DNA of 36,398 nt, taken from NCBI GenBank assembly GCA_012839115.1, contig DUNX01000017.1, forward strand, positions 1-36,398, written 5' to 3'. Each line of letters begins with the position of its first letter. Within the stretch, counting starts at the first letter, position 1. Origin of the DNA: Bacillota bacterium. Lineage in GTDB: Bacteria > Bacillota > UBA4882 > UBA10575. Under the pieces are notes generated by a model that was not told the origin of the DNA, searched no databases, and saw only the letters and a program-made list of their open reading frames with translations. A program made the translations under genes and the position numbers. Shown here piece by piece: positions 18,758-25,927 of the stretch.

Positions 18758-19306
18758 TTATTCTTCCTCCTTCCCGGCGTTATGCCACAAAACAATCTCC
18801 CCGTTCGCCAGCGAAGGCTGAACTTTGATTATCCTTTGGTTACGGGAGCCGCGAAAAACCAACCCTTCCTCTTTCTCGGCCTCGAGGAAAGGCCCGTCAA
18901 CCATAAGTTCGAGATGGTGCAATAATTCTCTTACCGTTTCCGAAGGGAAAGTCATGACTTCTTCCCAGGTATAACCGGTATATAACATAACATTACCACT
19001 ACGGGCCCGTGTCATCAGGGCAAGGGCTAAAGCAGCGGCAGGCTGCAAAAGGGGTTCCCCGCCGGTGAGAGTAATGCCGGATAATAAAGGGTTTTGTTCA
19101 TACCCCAGATCCGCCCAGATCTCTGCAGGGGTGGCCTCATATCCCCCATTGGGGTCCCAGGTCTCCGGATTATGGCACCCGGGGCACCGGTGGGGACAGC
19201 CTTGAAAAAAAACCACCGCCCGTAGCCCGGGACCGTCAACGACACTTTCCTTTACAATCCCGGCAATTCTTATTTTTTCCCGATTATTTCCAGAAAATAC
19301 CGGCAT
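18758..19306 (-). CDS. nrdG: Anaerobic ribonucleoside-triphosphate reductase activating protein
   Basis: Radical SAM enzyme that installs the glycyl radical on NrdD for anaerobic dNTP synthesis. The 4Fe-4S motif is C37-x3-C41-x2-C44 (GCPHRCPGC), followed by TLTGGEPLLQP and LYTGYTWEE. VDGPGLRAVVFFQGC is the typical lead-in. ATG at 19306 has GGGAGA 5 nt upstream; the longer frame adds 37 hydrophobic, unconserved residues. 182 residues. No nrdD is in the window. Preceded by the DnaA-box cluster. Confidence 0.9.
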   Translation of the reverse strand: MPVFSGNNREKIRIAGIVKESVVDGPGLRAVVFFQGCPHRCPGCHNPETWDPNGGYEATPAEIWADLGYEQNPLLSGITLTGGEPLLQPAAALALALMTRARSGNVMLYTGYTWEEVMTFPSETVRELLHHLELMVDGPFLEAEKEEGLVFRGSRNQRIIKVQPSLANGEIVLWHNAGKEEE

Positions 19307-19341
19307 GTAAATCTCCCTTTCCGTCAGAAAGAACAAATATC

Positions 19342-19365
19342 TAAGAAAATTTGTTACATAAATAA
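19342..19365. repeat. Inverted repeat near the nrdG start
   Basis: AACAAAT and ATTTGTT are separated by 10 nt about 35-60 nt before the nrdG start. It could be an operator such as an NrdR-type site, but it does not clearly match the NrdR box and may be chance in AT-rich DNA. Confidence 0.3.
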
Positions 19366-19368
19366 TGG

Positions 19369-19517
19369 CTCTCCACAATTTCCACAAGGTTATCCACAGG
19401 AAAATGGCAGTTACCAAGTGGCGTTTTCTTTTTAATTCACATTTTCCACATTCCAGTCAACAAAAAAACTATAAAACGAAACCTTCGTTTAACTGGAGAT
19501 TAAAAAAACTATCCACA
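19369..19517 (+). promoter_or_regulatory. Cluster of five DnaA-box-like sites upstream of nrdG
   Basis: All five sites share the orientation of the plus strand: CTCTCCACA (19369-19377), ATTTCCACA (19378-19386), the perfect box TTATCCACA (19390-19398), TTTTCCACA (19442-19450) and CTATCCACA (19509-19517). The consensus is TTATNCACA. An 11-mer A7CTAT occurs twice, 40 bp apart (19462, 19502), and the region is AT-rich. A possible minus-strand -35 TTGACT (19460-19455) places the fourth box inside the promoter spacer. DnaA is known to regulate nrd genes in several bacteria. Confidence 0.65.
19462..19490 (-). terminator. Terminator after tsaD
   Basis: On the minus strand a stem AAACGAA/TTCGTTT with a 3-nt loop (19490-19474) is followed by TATAG and a run of seven T (19468-19462). 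The stem is AT-rich but has a good U tract and lies about 60 nt after the tsaD stop. It separates the t6A operon from nrdG. Confidence 0.7.
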
Positions 19518-19548
19518 AAAAAACCTCCAATTGCGGATTACGGGCTTT

Positions 19549-20559
19549 TCATTCCTTCAATTTCCAGGATAATCTTGGAAAAGCCGGTAAGTCCAGAGGA
19601 GAAGAACCCCTCTCCCGGAAAAGGAAGTGGCCACTTGCCGCCACCATAGCGGCGTTATCAGTACAGAGCTCCGGCGGCGGACAAAAAAATCTGACCTTCC
19701 GCGCTGCCGCCTCCCTGGCGAAACCCTTCCTTAATTCCCCATTGGCGGCTACACCCCCGGAAAGCAAAACTGTTTTTATGCCCAACTCGTCCACGGCCCG
19801 GAAGGTCCTTTCCAGTAGAATCGTGACAACCTGCTGCTGAAAGGTGGCGGCCAGATCCGCCACGGGTAAATCTTCATTTTTCTGCCGGTGACGGTGGACC
19901 CGGTTAATTAAGGCCGTCTTCAACCCGCTGAAGCTGAAATCATAAGTCCCGGCCAAGGAATCTGTACGGACCAGCGGGGTTCCGGTCTTGCCTTGTTGTG
20001 CCATTTTTTCCAGGTATGGCCCTCCTGGGTAACCCAAACCCAACACCCGGGCTACTTTATCAAAGGCCTCCCCGGCGGCATCATCCCGGGTACGCCCTAA
20101 AATCCGGTATTTCCCGTGGTCTTCCATGTAAACAAGATCCGTATGCCCGCCGGAAACCGTTAAACAGAGCAAGGGCGGGATAATCTCCGGGTGAGCCAAG
20201 AAATTAGCATATATATGGGCTTCCAGGTGGTTAACGCCAAAAAAATGTTTGTTACTCCCCAAAGCCAAAGCCTTGGCAAAAGAAAGCCCCACCAGCAGAC
20301 CGCCGATCAGTCCCGGCCCGCACGTCGCCGCCACCAGCCCGATCTCCTTCAGGCTTACTCCGGCTTCACGCAGGGCGGAATCGGTGACATGCAAAATCCC
20401 TTCCAGATGGCTCCGGGCTGCCAATTCCGGAACAACCCCGCCAAATCTGGCATGCTCTTCAACCTGGGAAAGGAGGACATTACTCCGGATCTTTCTCCCG
20501 TCCTCCACCACCGCCGCACCTGTCTCGTCACAAGACGTCTCAATCCCTAACACCAACAT
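19549..20559 (-). CDS. tsaD: tRNA N6-threonylcarbamoyladenosine synthase catalytic subunit TsaD
   Basis: Transfers the threonylcarbamoyl group to A37 of ANN-decoding tRNAs. ASKHA-fold protein: LGIETSCDETGAAVV, VPELAARSHLE, GPGLIGGLLVGLSFAK, metal-binding H111/H115 in VNHLEAHIYA, LTVSGGHTDLVYM, DDAAGEAFDKVARVLGLGYPGGP and LSGGVAANGELR. ATG at 20559 has AGGAGG 9 nt upstream; the longer frame adds 27 unconserved residues. 336 residues. Last gene of tsaE-tsaB-rimI-tsaD. Confidence 0.97.
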   Translation of the reverse strand: MLVLGIETSCDETGAAVVEDGRKIRSNVLLSQVEEHARFGGVVPELAARSHLEGILHVTDSALREAGVSLKEIGLVAATCGPGLIGGLLVGLSFAKALALGSNKHFFGVNHLEAHIYANFLAHPEIIPPLLCLTVSGGHTDLVYMEDHGKYRILGRTRDDAAGEAFDKVARVLGLGYPGGPYLEKMAQQGKTGTPLVRTDSLAGTYDFSFSGLKTALINRVHRHRQKNEDLPVADLAATFQQQVVTILLERTFRAVDELGIKTVLLSGGVAANGELRKGFAREAAARKVRFFCPPPELCTDNAAMVAASGHFLFRERGSSPLDLPAFPRLSWKLKE

Positions 20560-20644
20560 TTTTTCAGGCCTCCTGCCCAAGTGACGGCGCTTTCCGGTAC
20601 TATTGCAAAGACACCGGTTTGAAAAAAAATCCGGACACACCGCC

Positions 20645-21088
20645 TTACTCCAATTCTTTCCACATAATCAAGGCATCCTCTTGATTATCCAGGTAATAAC
20701 GGGGGCGCACCCCCACTGTGGTAAAACCAAACTCCATGTATAGATTCTGCGCCGCCAGGTTGGTCTGGCGGACTTCCAATGTTAAACGGCGAAGCCCGTA
20801 CCTTTTCCCGGTCTGAATCAGATTTTTTAATAATAAACGCCCCACTCCCCGGCGACGGTATGCGGGATGGACAGCCAGGTTGGTGATATGCCCTTCATCG
20901 ATTATTAGCCACATCCCGATATAACCGCGGATCTCAATATTTTCCCGGGCCACCAGGTAAAGCGCATATTCATTATTAAGTTCACTGATAAAAGCCTGTT
21001 TCGACCAGGGAACCGGAAACGATAGTTTCTCAATAACAAGAATTTCCGGCAAATCTTTCACTTGCATGGGTTCAACCGCCACTGCCAC
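20645..21088 (-). CDS. rimI: Ribosomal-protein-S18-alanine N-acetyltransferase
   Basis: 147-residue GNAT acetyltransferase. The acetyl-CoA motif is HITNLAVHPAYRRRGVGRLLLKNLI (about 67-92), followed by LTLEVRQTNLAAQNLYMEFGFTTVGVRPRYY, typical of RimI. It lies between tsaB and tsaD, its conserved position in Firmicutes. GTG at 21088, 3 nt after the tsaB stop; GTG two codons later is possible. The substrate is assigned from family and context only. Confidence 0.92.
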   Translation of the reverse strand: MAVAVEPMQVKDLPEILVIEKLSFPVPWSKQAFISELNNEYALYLVARENIEIRGYIGMWLIIDEGHITNLAVHPAYRRRGVGRLLLKNLIQTGKRYGLRRLTLEVRQTNLAAQNLYMEFGFTTVGVRPRYYLDNQEDALIMWKELE

Positions 21089-21091
21089 TCC

Positions 21092-21802
21092 CTATTCCCC
21101 TTTCCCCCAGCGAATTTCTGCTTCTGTCCGCTGAAGGTAAAGCGGCAGGCAGGTAAAAAGTTCGTCTTTGCGCTTTTCTTGCCAGCGCAGGAGACCTAAG
21201 AAAGCAACAACTCCTCCGTTTGCCTGGTCTGTTTCCCCTTCTTCCCTATCTTGGAAAACAGCGGCGGGGCCGAGGGCGGTTGCAATTTCTTCGCGGTAGA
21301 GGCGGGCACCATCGCCCACAAATAACAGGGGGGTTTTTTCCTTTTTTAGCTCCGCGGTAAGTTCCGCCAAAGGACCGAGTTCCGGCGGTCTTAGTTCGAC
21401 CCAATTACCTTGTTCTTTATGCAAATACAGCGCGGTATAAACCATTCCCCGGCGGGCATCCAAAACCGGGCAAACCAAACCCGGCCAGCCCGGATTGTTC
21501 GCCGCCAGCGCCAGGAGGGTGCTCACGCCAACCAAAGGAATGCCTAAGGAATAGGCGATCCCTTTGCCAATCGCCAGCCCGACCCGGATCCCGGTATAAG
21601 ACCCGGGGCCCCGGCCAACGGCAACCAGATCCAAATATTCCGGACGCCAGCCAACCACCTGGAAGGCCTTGTCGATCAAAGCGGGTATCCTCTCACCGCC
21701 CCCCGGCCGGATTGGAATCCCCTTTTCATAGAGGATATGCCCGCCGTCGATTAGTCCGACCGTACCTGTGGGTAATGAAGTGTCAATCCCTAAAACCCGC
21801 AT
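21092..21802 (-). CDS. tsaB: t6A biosynthesis protein TsaB
   Basis: 236-residue ASKHA-fold scaffold that dimerises with TsaD and is required for t6A formation. It shows LGIDTSLPTGTVGLI at the N-terminus and GRGPGSYTGIRVGLAIGKGIAYSLGIPLVGVSTLLALA, the strongest family motif. It starts inside the last codons of tsaE (13-nt overlap), showing translational coupling. Confidence 0.95.
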   Translation of the reverse strand: MRVLGIDTSLPTGTVGLIDGGHILYEKGIPIRPGGGERIPALIDKAFQVVGWRPEYLDLVAVGRGPGSYTGIRVGLAIGKGIAYSLGIPLVGVSTLLALAANNPGWPGLVCPVLDARRGMVYTALYLHKEQGNWVELRPPELGPLAELTAELKKEKTPLLFVGDGARLYREEIATALGPAAVFQDREEGETDQANGGVVAFLGLLRWQEKRKDELFTCLPLYLQRTEAEIRWGKGE

Positions 21803-22305
21803 TTTCTTGCCAACTCCTTAAGAAGAAGCCGGTACGGCTCACCATGGGGAAAAAAGACCATCTCGCGCTCGTCTTCATTTTCCCCGTAAGCAAAACGGAT
21901 CTCCAAGTAATCTGCGGGAAAAAGGTGCCTGGCCACTTCCCCCCATTCCACCGCCACTACAGCTTCCTCCTCCAATAATTCTTCCAAACCCAAGACTGCG
22001 GTTTCCTCCGGCCGGCAAAGCCGGTAAAGATCCAAATGATAAAGGGGAAGCCGCCCCTCATATTTATGAAGCAGGGCAAAGGAAGGGCTCGTCGCCAACT
22101 CGTCACAGTCTAAACCCTGGCTTAGCCCGCGCGTAAAAAGGGTCTTCCCTGTGCCCAACTCTCCGGATAAAAAAAGAAAAGTACCCGGTGGTAAGATTTG
22201 CCCCAGAACAAAGCCCAGTTCTTCAGTTTCCTGGGGGCTTGTCACCCGTACTCTCAAGGCTCCTTCCCTGCCTGCCGCACTTGCCACAGGGTATCCACCT
22301 CGCAT
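21790..22305 (-). CDS. tsaE: t6A biosynthesis ATPase TsaE
   Basis: P-loop ATPase that drives turnover of the TsaBDE complex. The Walker A motif is SGELGTGKT, followed by LATSPSFALLHKYEGRLPLYHLDLYRL and AVVAVEWGE, all TsaE signatures. ATG at 22305 is chosen because the predicted promoter starts transcription near 22322. That would exclude the GTG at 22344. The ribosome-binding site is weak, and a shorter form starting near TSPQETEEL is possible. 171 residues with this start, slightly longer than usual. Confidence 0.9.
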   Translation of the reverse strand: MRGGYPVASAAGREGALRVRVTSPQETEELGFVLGQILPPGTFLFLSGELGTGKTLFTRGLSQGLDCDELATSPSFALLHKYEGRLPLYHLDLYRLCRPEETAVLGLEELLEEEAVVAVEWGEVARHLFPADYLEIRFAYGENEDEREMVFFPHGEPYRLLLKELARKCGF

Positions 22306-22328
22306 CTTTCTTCTTTTCTTTAATGTCA

Positions 22329-22357
22329 AGAGTAGCACAACCAATACTATCCGTCAA
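22329..22357 (-). promoter_or_regulatory. Candidate promoter of the tsaE operon
   Basis: Minus-strand -35 TTGACG (22357-22352) and a weaker -10 TACTCT (22334-22329) with a 17-nt spacer. The -35 overlaps the stop of the upstream amidotransferase gene. The predicted start is near 22322, leaving about 17 nt before the tsaE ATG. Confidence 0.45.
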
Positions 22358-23073
22358 GGTGAAGCGGGGAAAAAGCCCCCACGCGCCGCTGCGTATGTAA
22401 TAAACGTTCTTAACAACCGCCGGGTACCGGGGCTGCGCAATCGCTCGGGATGCCACTGGACCGCCAGGAGAAAGGGGCCTTTCTGCGTCTCCAGGGCTTC
22501 CACCACTCCATCCCCGCTCCGGGCGGCAATGATCAATCCCGGGGCGGGTTCTTTCACCGCCTGGTGATGAAGGGAATTCGTCCAAATCCTTTTCCTCTTT
22601 ATTATTCGCGCCAGAAGGGTTCCTTCCTCCACCCACACCCGGTGGCTGACTTTTTCCGCCGGTGTATCCTGCCGGTGGGAAACCCGGAGTTGTGCCGGAA
22701 GATCCTGGTACAAAGTGCCGCCAAGCGCCACATTAATAATTTGTAACCCCCGGCAGATCCCAAAGACCGGAATGGCGTAACGGCGAGCCTGCTTTACCAG
22801 GAAGATTTCCCAGGCGTCCCGGCGCCGGTCTACACTGTCCAAAGGAAAAAGCTCTTCTTCTCCGTAAAACCGCGGGTCGGGATCACCCCCGCCACTGAAG
22901 AGAAGCCCGTGACAGACCGCAGCCGGCAACCGCTCCCGTACGGCCAGTGCCGGCAAGAGCAAAGGGATCCCGCCGGCTTTTTCCACCGCCGCGATGTAGG
23001 GAACGGCCAGACGGTATTCATCAACGCCCGCCCCGGCAACCCGGCGGCAAGTAATGCCAATTACTGGCCGCAT
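22354..23073 (-). CDS. Class I glutamine amidotransferase (gamma-glutamyl-GABA hydrolase-like)
   Basis: 239-residue Peptidase C26 / PuuD-like hydrolase. The nucleophile elbow is FGICRGLQ (C107), and H208 and E210 in VQWHPE complete the triad. RPVIGITCR at the N-terminus and LLFSGGGDPDPRFYGEE are typical. Family members split gamma-glutamyl bonds, for example gamma-glutamyl-GABA in polyamine breakdown. No other putrescine-pathway genes are nearby, so the substrate is open. ATG at 23073 has GGAGGTGA upstream. Confidence 0.9.
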   Translation of the reverse strand: MRPVIGITCRRVAGAGVDEYRLAVPYIAAVEKAGGIPLLLPALAVRERLPAAVCHGLLFSGGGDPDPRFYGEEELFPLDSVDRRRDAWEIFLVKQARRYAIPVFGICRGLQIINVALGGTLYQDLPAQLRVSHRQDTPAEKVSHRVWVEEGTLLARIIKRKRIWTNSLHHQAVKEPAPGLIIAARSGDGVVEALETQKGPFLLAVQWHPERLRSPGTRRLLRTFITYAAARGGFFPASP

Positions 23074-23160
23074 CTTCTCACCTCCAGCCGGGATAGGTAT
23101 ATAGGATCTGCCTGAAAAATATTAGCGGAGGTATTAATATATGCGGGAATATGCCGGAGG

Positions 23161-23949
23161 TTATTCTTTACTCCGGTAAACAGAAACTGGAGGATAATCC
23201 ACCCTGACCAAACAAAGCCCGTGCGGGGGCGCAGGAGGCCCGGCTGCCGCCCGTTTTTTTTCTTGAAGAACAAGTCTGACCTCGTCCGGCGTCATCTTTC
23301 CCCTCCCGGCCAAAAGCAGCGTACCCACAATATTCCGGGCCATTTTGTAGAGAAAGCCGTCGGCTTTCAGGGTAATAATTAATTCGTCCCCTTTCTCCGT
23401 AATATCCAGGCGCATGAGGTTTCTGACCGTACTCTTCACCGGCGAGCCGGCCGCGGCAAAGGCGGCAAAATCATTCTGGCCCCGGAAATAAGCGGCGGCC
23501 TTCCGCATCGGTTCCAAATCCAGTTCATAAGGATAATGAAGGCAATAATTGCGGCGGAGGACATCCGGCCATGACCGGCACAAGACACGGTACTGGTAAA
23601 CCTTGCTTTTCGCATGGTAACGGGCGTGAAACTCCTCCAGTACTCTCTCCACTTGCCAAGCCACCACATCTTGGGGTAATTTACTGTTTAGGGCGGCCAA
23701 CCAACGATCAACCGGGATTCCACTATTGGTCAAGACGTTAATAACCTGGCCGTAGGCGTGGACCCCGGCATCCGTCCGCCCAGCCGCAATCAGCTTCGGA
23801 TATTCCCCTGTCAGTTTATAAAAGGCATCTTCCAAAACACCCTGGACAGTTCTTTCCCCGGCTGCCTGCCGTTGAAAGCCGGCGAATCCCGTCCCATCAT
23901 AAGCCACGGTGAATTTCAGGTTTATCCTTTTCTCACCATGTTTTTTCAT
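23161..23949 (-). CDS. truA: tRNA pseudouridine(38-40) synthase
   Basis: Forms pseudouridine at positions 38-40 of the tRNA anticodon arm. D60 in AAGRTDAGVHAYGQV is the catalytic aspartate; FTVAYDGTGFAGFQRQ and VEGLE-like FLYKMARNIVGTLL are the other family blocks. ATG at 23949 follows GAGGTGA by 5 nt; GTG three codons earlier overlaps that site. 262 residues. It closes the ecf gene run, the usual Firmicute position, but rplM-rpsI do not follow. Confidence 0.96.
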   Translation of the reverse strand: MKKHGEKRINLKFTVAYDGTGFAGFQRQAAGERTVQGVLEDAFYKLTGEYPKLIAAGRTDAGVHAYGQVINVLTNSGIPVDRWLAALNSKLPQDVVAWQVERVLEEFHARYHAKSKVYQYRVLCRSWPDVLRRNYCLHYPYELDLEPMRKAAAYFRGQNDFAAFAAAGSPVKSTVRNLMRLDITEKGDELIITLKADGFLYKMARNIVGTLLLAGRGKMTPDEVRLVLQEKKRAAAGPPAPPHGLCLVRVDYPPVSVYRSKE

Positions 23950-23980
23950 TCCCGTCACCTCACCCGGAAACCCGGCGCCA

Positions 23981-24772
23981 TCAACGGGCCAGCCAGCGCC
24001 AGGTTAGTCCCGCCAACAAAGACAAGAAGGAGATCCCGGCGGTTAATGTGTCCGTGCTTTTCCATCCCAGTTCGGCATAGGAAGTACGAAACGCTCCAGG
24101 CACAAACCCCCTGGCTTCCATAGCCTGGGCCAGCTCCCCAGAACGTCGTAAAGCGGATAAAAAGAGCGGAATAACCATGGCCAGCAACCCCTTTATTCTC
24201 CGGGGCCACTGTTGACGACGGAAGTCTACCCCCCGGGCGCGTTGGGCCAAGGTAATTTCCCCGGCCTCTTCCAGCAAAAGCGGGAAAAAATGTAAGGCCA
24301 TCCCAATAACCAAAGCAATTTCCTCCCCCGGCAACCATCGGCGTAACGGGCGGAGAAAGGCAGCAATCCCTCTAACCATGAGGATAGGCTCGGTAGTCCC
24401 CATCAACCAGACCCCGCCCAGGAGTAGGCTGGAAAGACGGAAAAAATAGGCGCACGCAAGGTGCAACCCGTAATCGGTAAGAGAAAACCCGGCCATCCTG
24501 AGCAAAGGGTTGCCTTCCCTGGTTAAAACCAAATTGAGCAGGAAAATTAAACCAAGGAGCCAACGGAAGGAATATAGTGCTCTTAAGACCCAAATGCCGG
24601 GGAGATGGGAGGCAAGGAACAACCCCAGGCACACGGTGAAGACCATTACCTGCCACCATAAATTCTGTTCCAAAAGTACCATGACCACCAAGACCGTCAG
24701 GACAAAAACCTTCACCCTGGGGTCCCGCCGGTGCCAAAAAGACGCCACCGGATAATATCTGCCAAAAACCAT
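23981..24772 (-). CDS. ecfT: Energy-coupling factor transporter transmembrane protein EcfT
   Basis: Membrane scaffold of the shared ECF vitamin transporter module; couples ATP hydrolysis by EcfA1/EcfA2 to substrate-binding S components. About five to six hydrophobic helices. The two Ala-Arg-Gly motifs of the coupling helices are present as LAQRARGVDF and QAMEARGFVPG. ATG at 24772 gives 263 residues; a GTG at 24826 would add 18 residues. It is separated from ecfA2 by 342 nt, unusual for this operon. Confidence 0.93.
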   Translation of the reverse strand: MVFGRYYPVASFWHRRDPRVKVFVLTVLVVMVLLEQNLWWQVMVFTVCLGLFLASHLPGIWVLRALYSFRWLLGLIFLLNLVLTREGNPLLRMAGFSLTDYGLHLACAYFFRLSSLLLGGVWLMGTTEPILMVRGIAAFLRPLRRWLPGEEIALVIGMALHFFPLLLEEAGEITLAQRARGVDFRRQQWPRRIKGLLAMVIPLFLSALRRSGELAQAMEARGFVPGAFRTSYAELGWKSTDTLTAGISFLSLLAGLTWRWLAR

Positions 24773-25114
24773 CAGCCCACCCCACTTAGATATGTACGAT
24801 CTACCCGGCAAATCCGTTAAAACCACTATCGTAACGCCTTTTCCCGCAACGGCCTACTCACCTTTTCCGTTTACCCGTTGCGGGGGGCAACCGCAGGAAA
24901 TGGAGGCTGCTTACATTTAGCGTGCACAGCGCGGCACAATGGGAAGCGCAGACGCGAGAAATCCAAGGCGGGAGGGAGGACGGACCGCAGACAATTCGCA
25001 CGTTCCCACGCGCGTTCGTATGTCGAGGACCAGCCGGACCGACCAACGCCGAAATTCGACGCGGATCCGCTTCCCGGCCTCCATTTCCTACAATCCCCAA
25101 AGCCCAATCACACC
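24773..25114. other. 342-nt gene-free, structured gap between ecfA2 and ecfT
   Basis: No supported gene; the short open frames on both strands lack ribosome-binding sites and family resemblance. Nearest ecfT is an inverted repeat CCCGCAACGG (24843-24852 / 24875-24884, 22-nt spacer). Then comes a 195-bp segment bounded by 13-bp inverted repeats. No transcription terminator is visible, so the gap is probably transcribed as part of the ecf mRNA. Confidence 0.7.
24895..25089. repeat. 195-bp segment bounded by 13-bp perfect inverted repeats
   Basis: AGGAAATGGAGGC (24895-24907) is matched by its exact complement at 25077-25089. A second nested pair, GGGAAGCG (24941-24948 / 25068-25075), sits immediately inside the right arm, and a palindrome GCGGATCCGC (25061-25070) overlaps it. 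No flanking target-site duplication is evident. It could be a remnant of a small non-autonomous mobile element or a structured RNA inside the ecf transcript. Confidence 0.55.
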
Positions 25115-25927
25115 TTACCCCAACAACTTCCTAAACTCCTCCAAAGCCCCTTCCAGACTCTCCTGCCCCGGCTCCACCGGCGCCCCCTTCTCCGCCAGCC
25201 GGTAGAGAAGCCGCAGGGCAGCCGGCAGCTCCAGCCCCAACTTCTCCAAGAGCCCCGGGTCCTCCCCCAACCGTCCCCAGCTCGTATCCGCCGCCAGCCT
25301 CCCCCGGTCCAACACCAGCACCCGCCGGGTCAGCGGGAAGACAAAATCCGCCTCGTGTGCGGTGATGACCAGCGTTATCCCGGTCTCCTGGGCCAACTCC
25401 CGCAGGATCCGGGACAAATCCCGTTTCCCCTGGGCATCAACCCCGGCTACTGGCTCATCCAGGAGCAAAAACCGTGGCCGCAGCGAGAGCACAGAAGCCA
25501 ACGCCAACCGCCGCTGCTCCCCGCCGGAAAGCGCAAAAGGCGGCCATGCCCACTTCTCCTCCGGCAGGCCGACGGCAGAGAGGGCCCACCGCACCCGCTC
25601 CTCCACCGCACCGGCGCCGAGAGCGAGATTCTCCGGGCCAAAGGCCGCCTCCTCCCAGGCCGTAGCCGCAAAAAACCCCCGTTGCGGTTCTTGCAACGCC
25701 AAGGCCACCCGGCCCCCCTCCGGGACCAGGGCCTGCCCCCTTCCCGGCACGAGCAGCCCGGCCATCACCCGCAACAACGTGGATTTCCCGGCGCCACTGG
25801 GTCCGAGGAGGGCAATCTGTTCATTTTCCCCAACCAAAAGATTAACCCCGGCCAAAGCCCTGGTCTGCCAGGCGGTCCCGGGATAATAATCAACGCTTAC
25901 ATCAGATAATCTTATTTCCAAAGCCAT
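25115..25927 (-). CDS. ecfA2: Energy-coupling factor ATPase EcfA2
   Basis: 270-residue ABC ATPase. Walker A GPSGAGKST (42-50), Q-loop Q79 (ALQEPQRG), signature LSGGEQ (133-138), Walker B FLLLDEP (153-159), and H-loop H191 (VITAHEAD) are all intact. The C-terminal part after the ABC core is typical of EcfA. ATG at 25927 overlaps the end of ecfA1 by 16 nt. It pairs with EcfA1 on EcfT. Confidence 0.95.
   Translation of the reverse strand: MALEIRLSDVSVDYYPGTAWQTRALAGVNLLVGENEQIALLGPSGAGKSTLLRVMAGLLVPGRGQALVPEGGRVALALQEPQRGFFAATAWEEAAFGPENLALGAGAVEERVRWALSAVGLPEEKWAWPPFALSGGEQRRLALASVLSLRPRFLLLDEPVAGVDAQGKRDLSRILRELAQETGITLVITAHEADFVFPLTRRVLVLDRGRLAADTSWGRLGEDPGLLEKLGLELPAALRLLYRLAEKGAPVEPGQESLEGALEEFRKLLG

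Noticed and set aside
19307-19548. Possible replication origin because of DnaA boxes and AT-rich DNA
   Set aside because: No dnaA, dnaN, rpmH or other origin-linked genes are adjacent, and all flanking genes run in the same direction. A regulatory or titration cluster is more likely.
24773-24894. Possible vitamin riboswitch before ecfT
   Set aside because: Stems are present, but I could not match the conserved cores of the cobalamin, TPP, FMN or fluoride classes by eye. A covariance-model search would decide.
24858-25107. Small minus-strand open frames in the ecfA2-ecfT gap
   Set aside because: No ribosome-binding site, no recognisable domain, two overlapping frames of equal quality; better explained as non-coding.
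24878-25909. 343-residue plus-strand open frame opposite ecfA2
   Set aside because: Proline/arginine-rich shadow of the GC-rich ecfA2 gene with no family resemblance.
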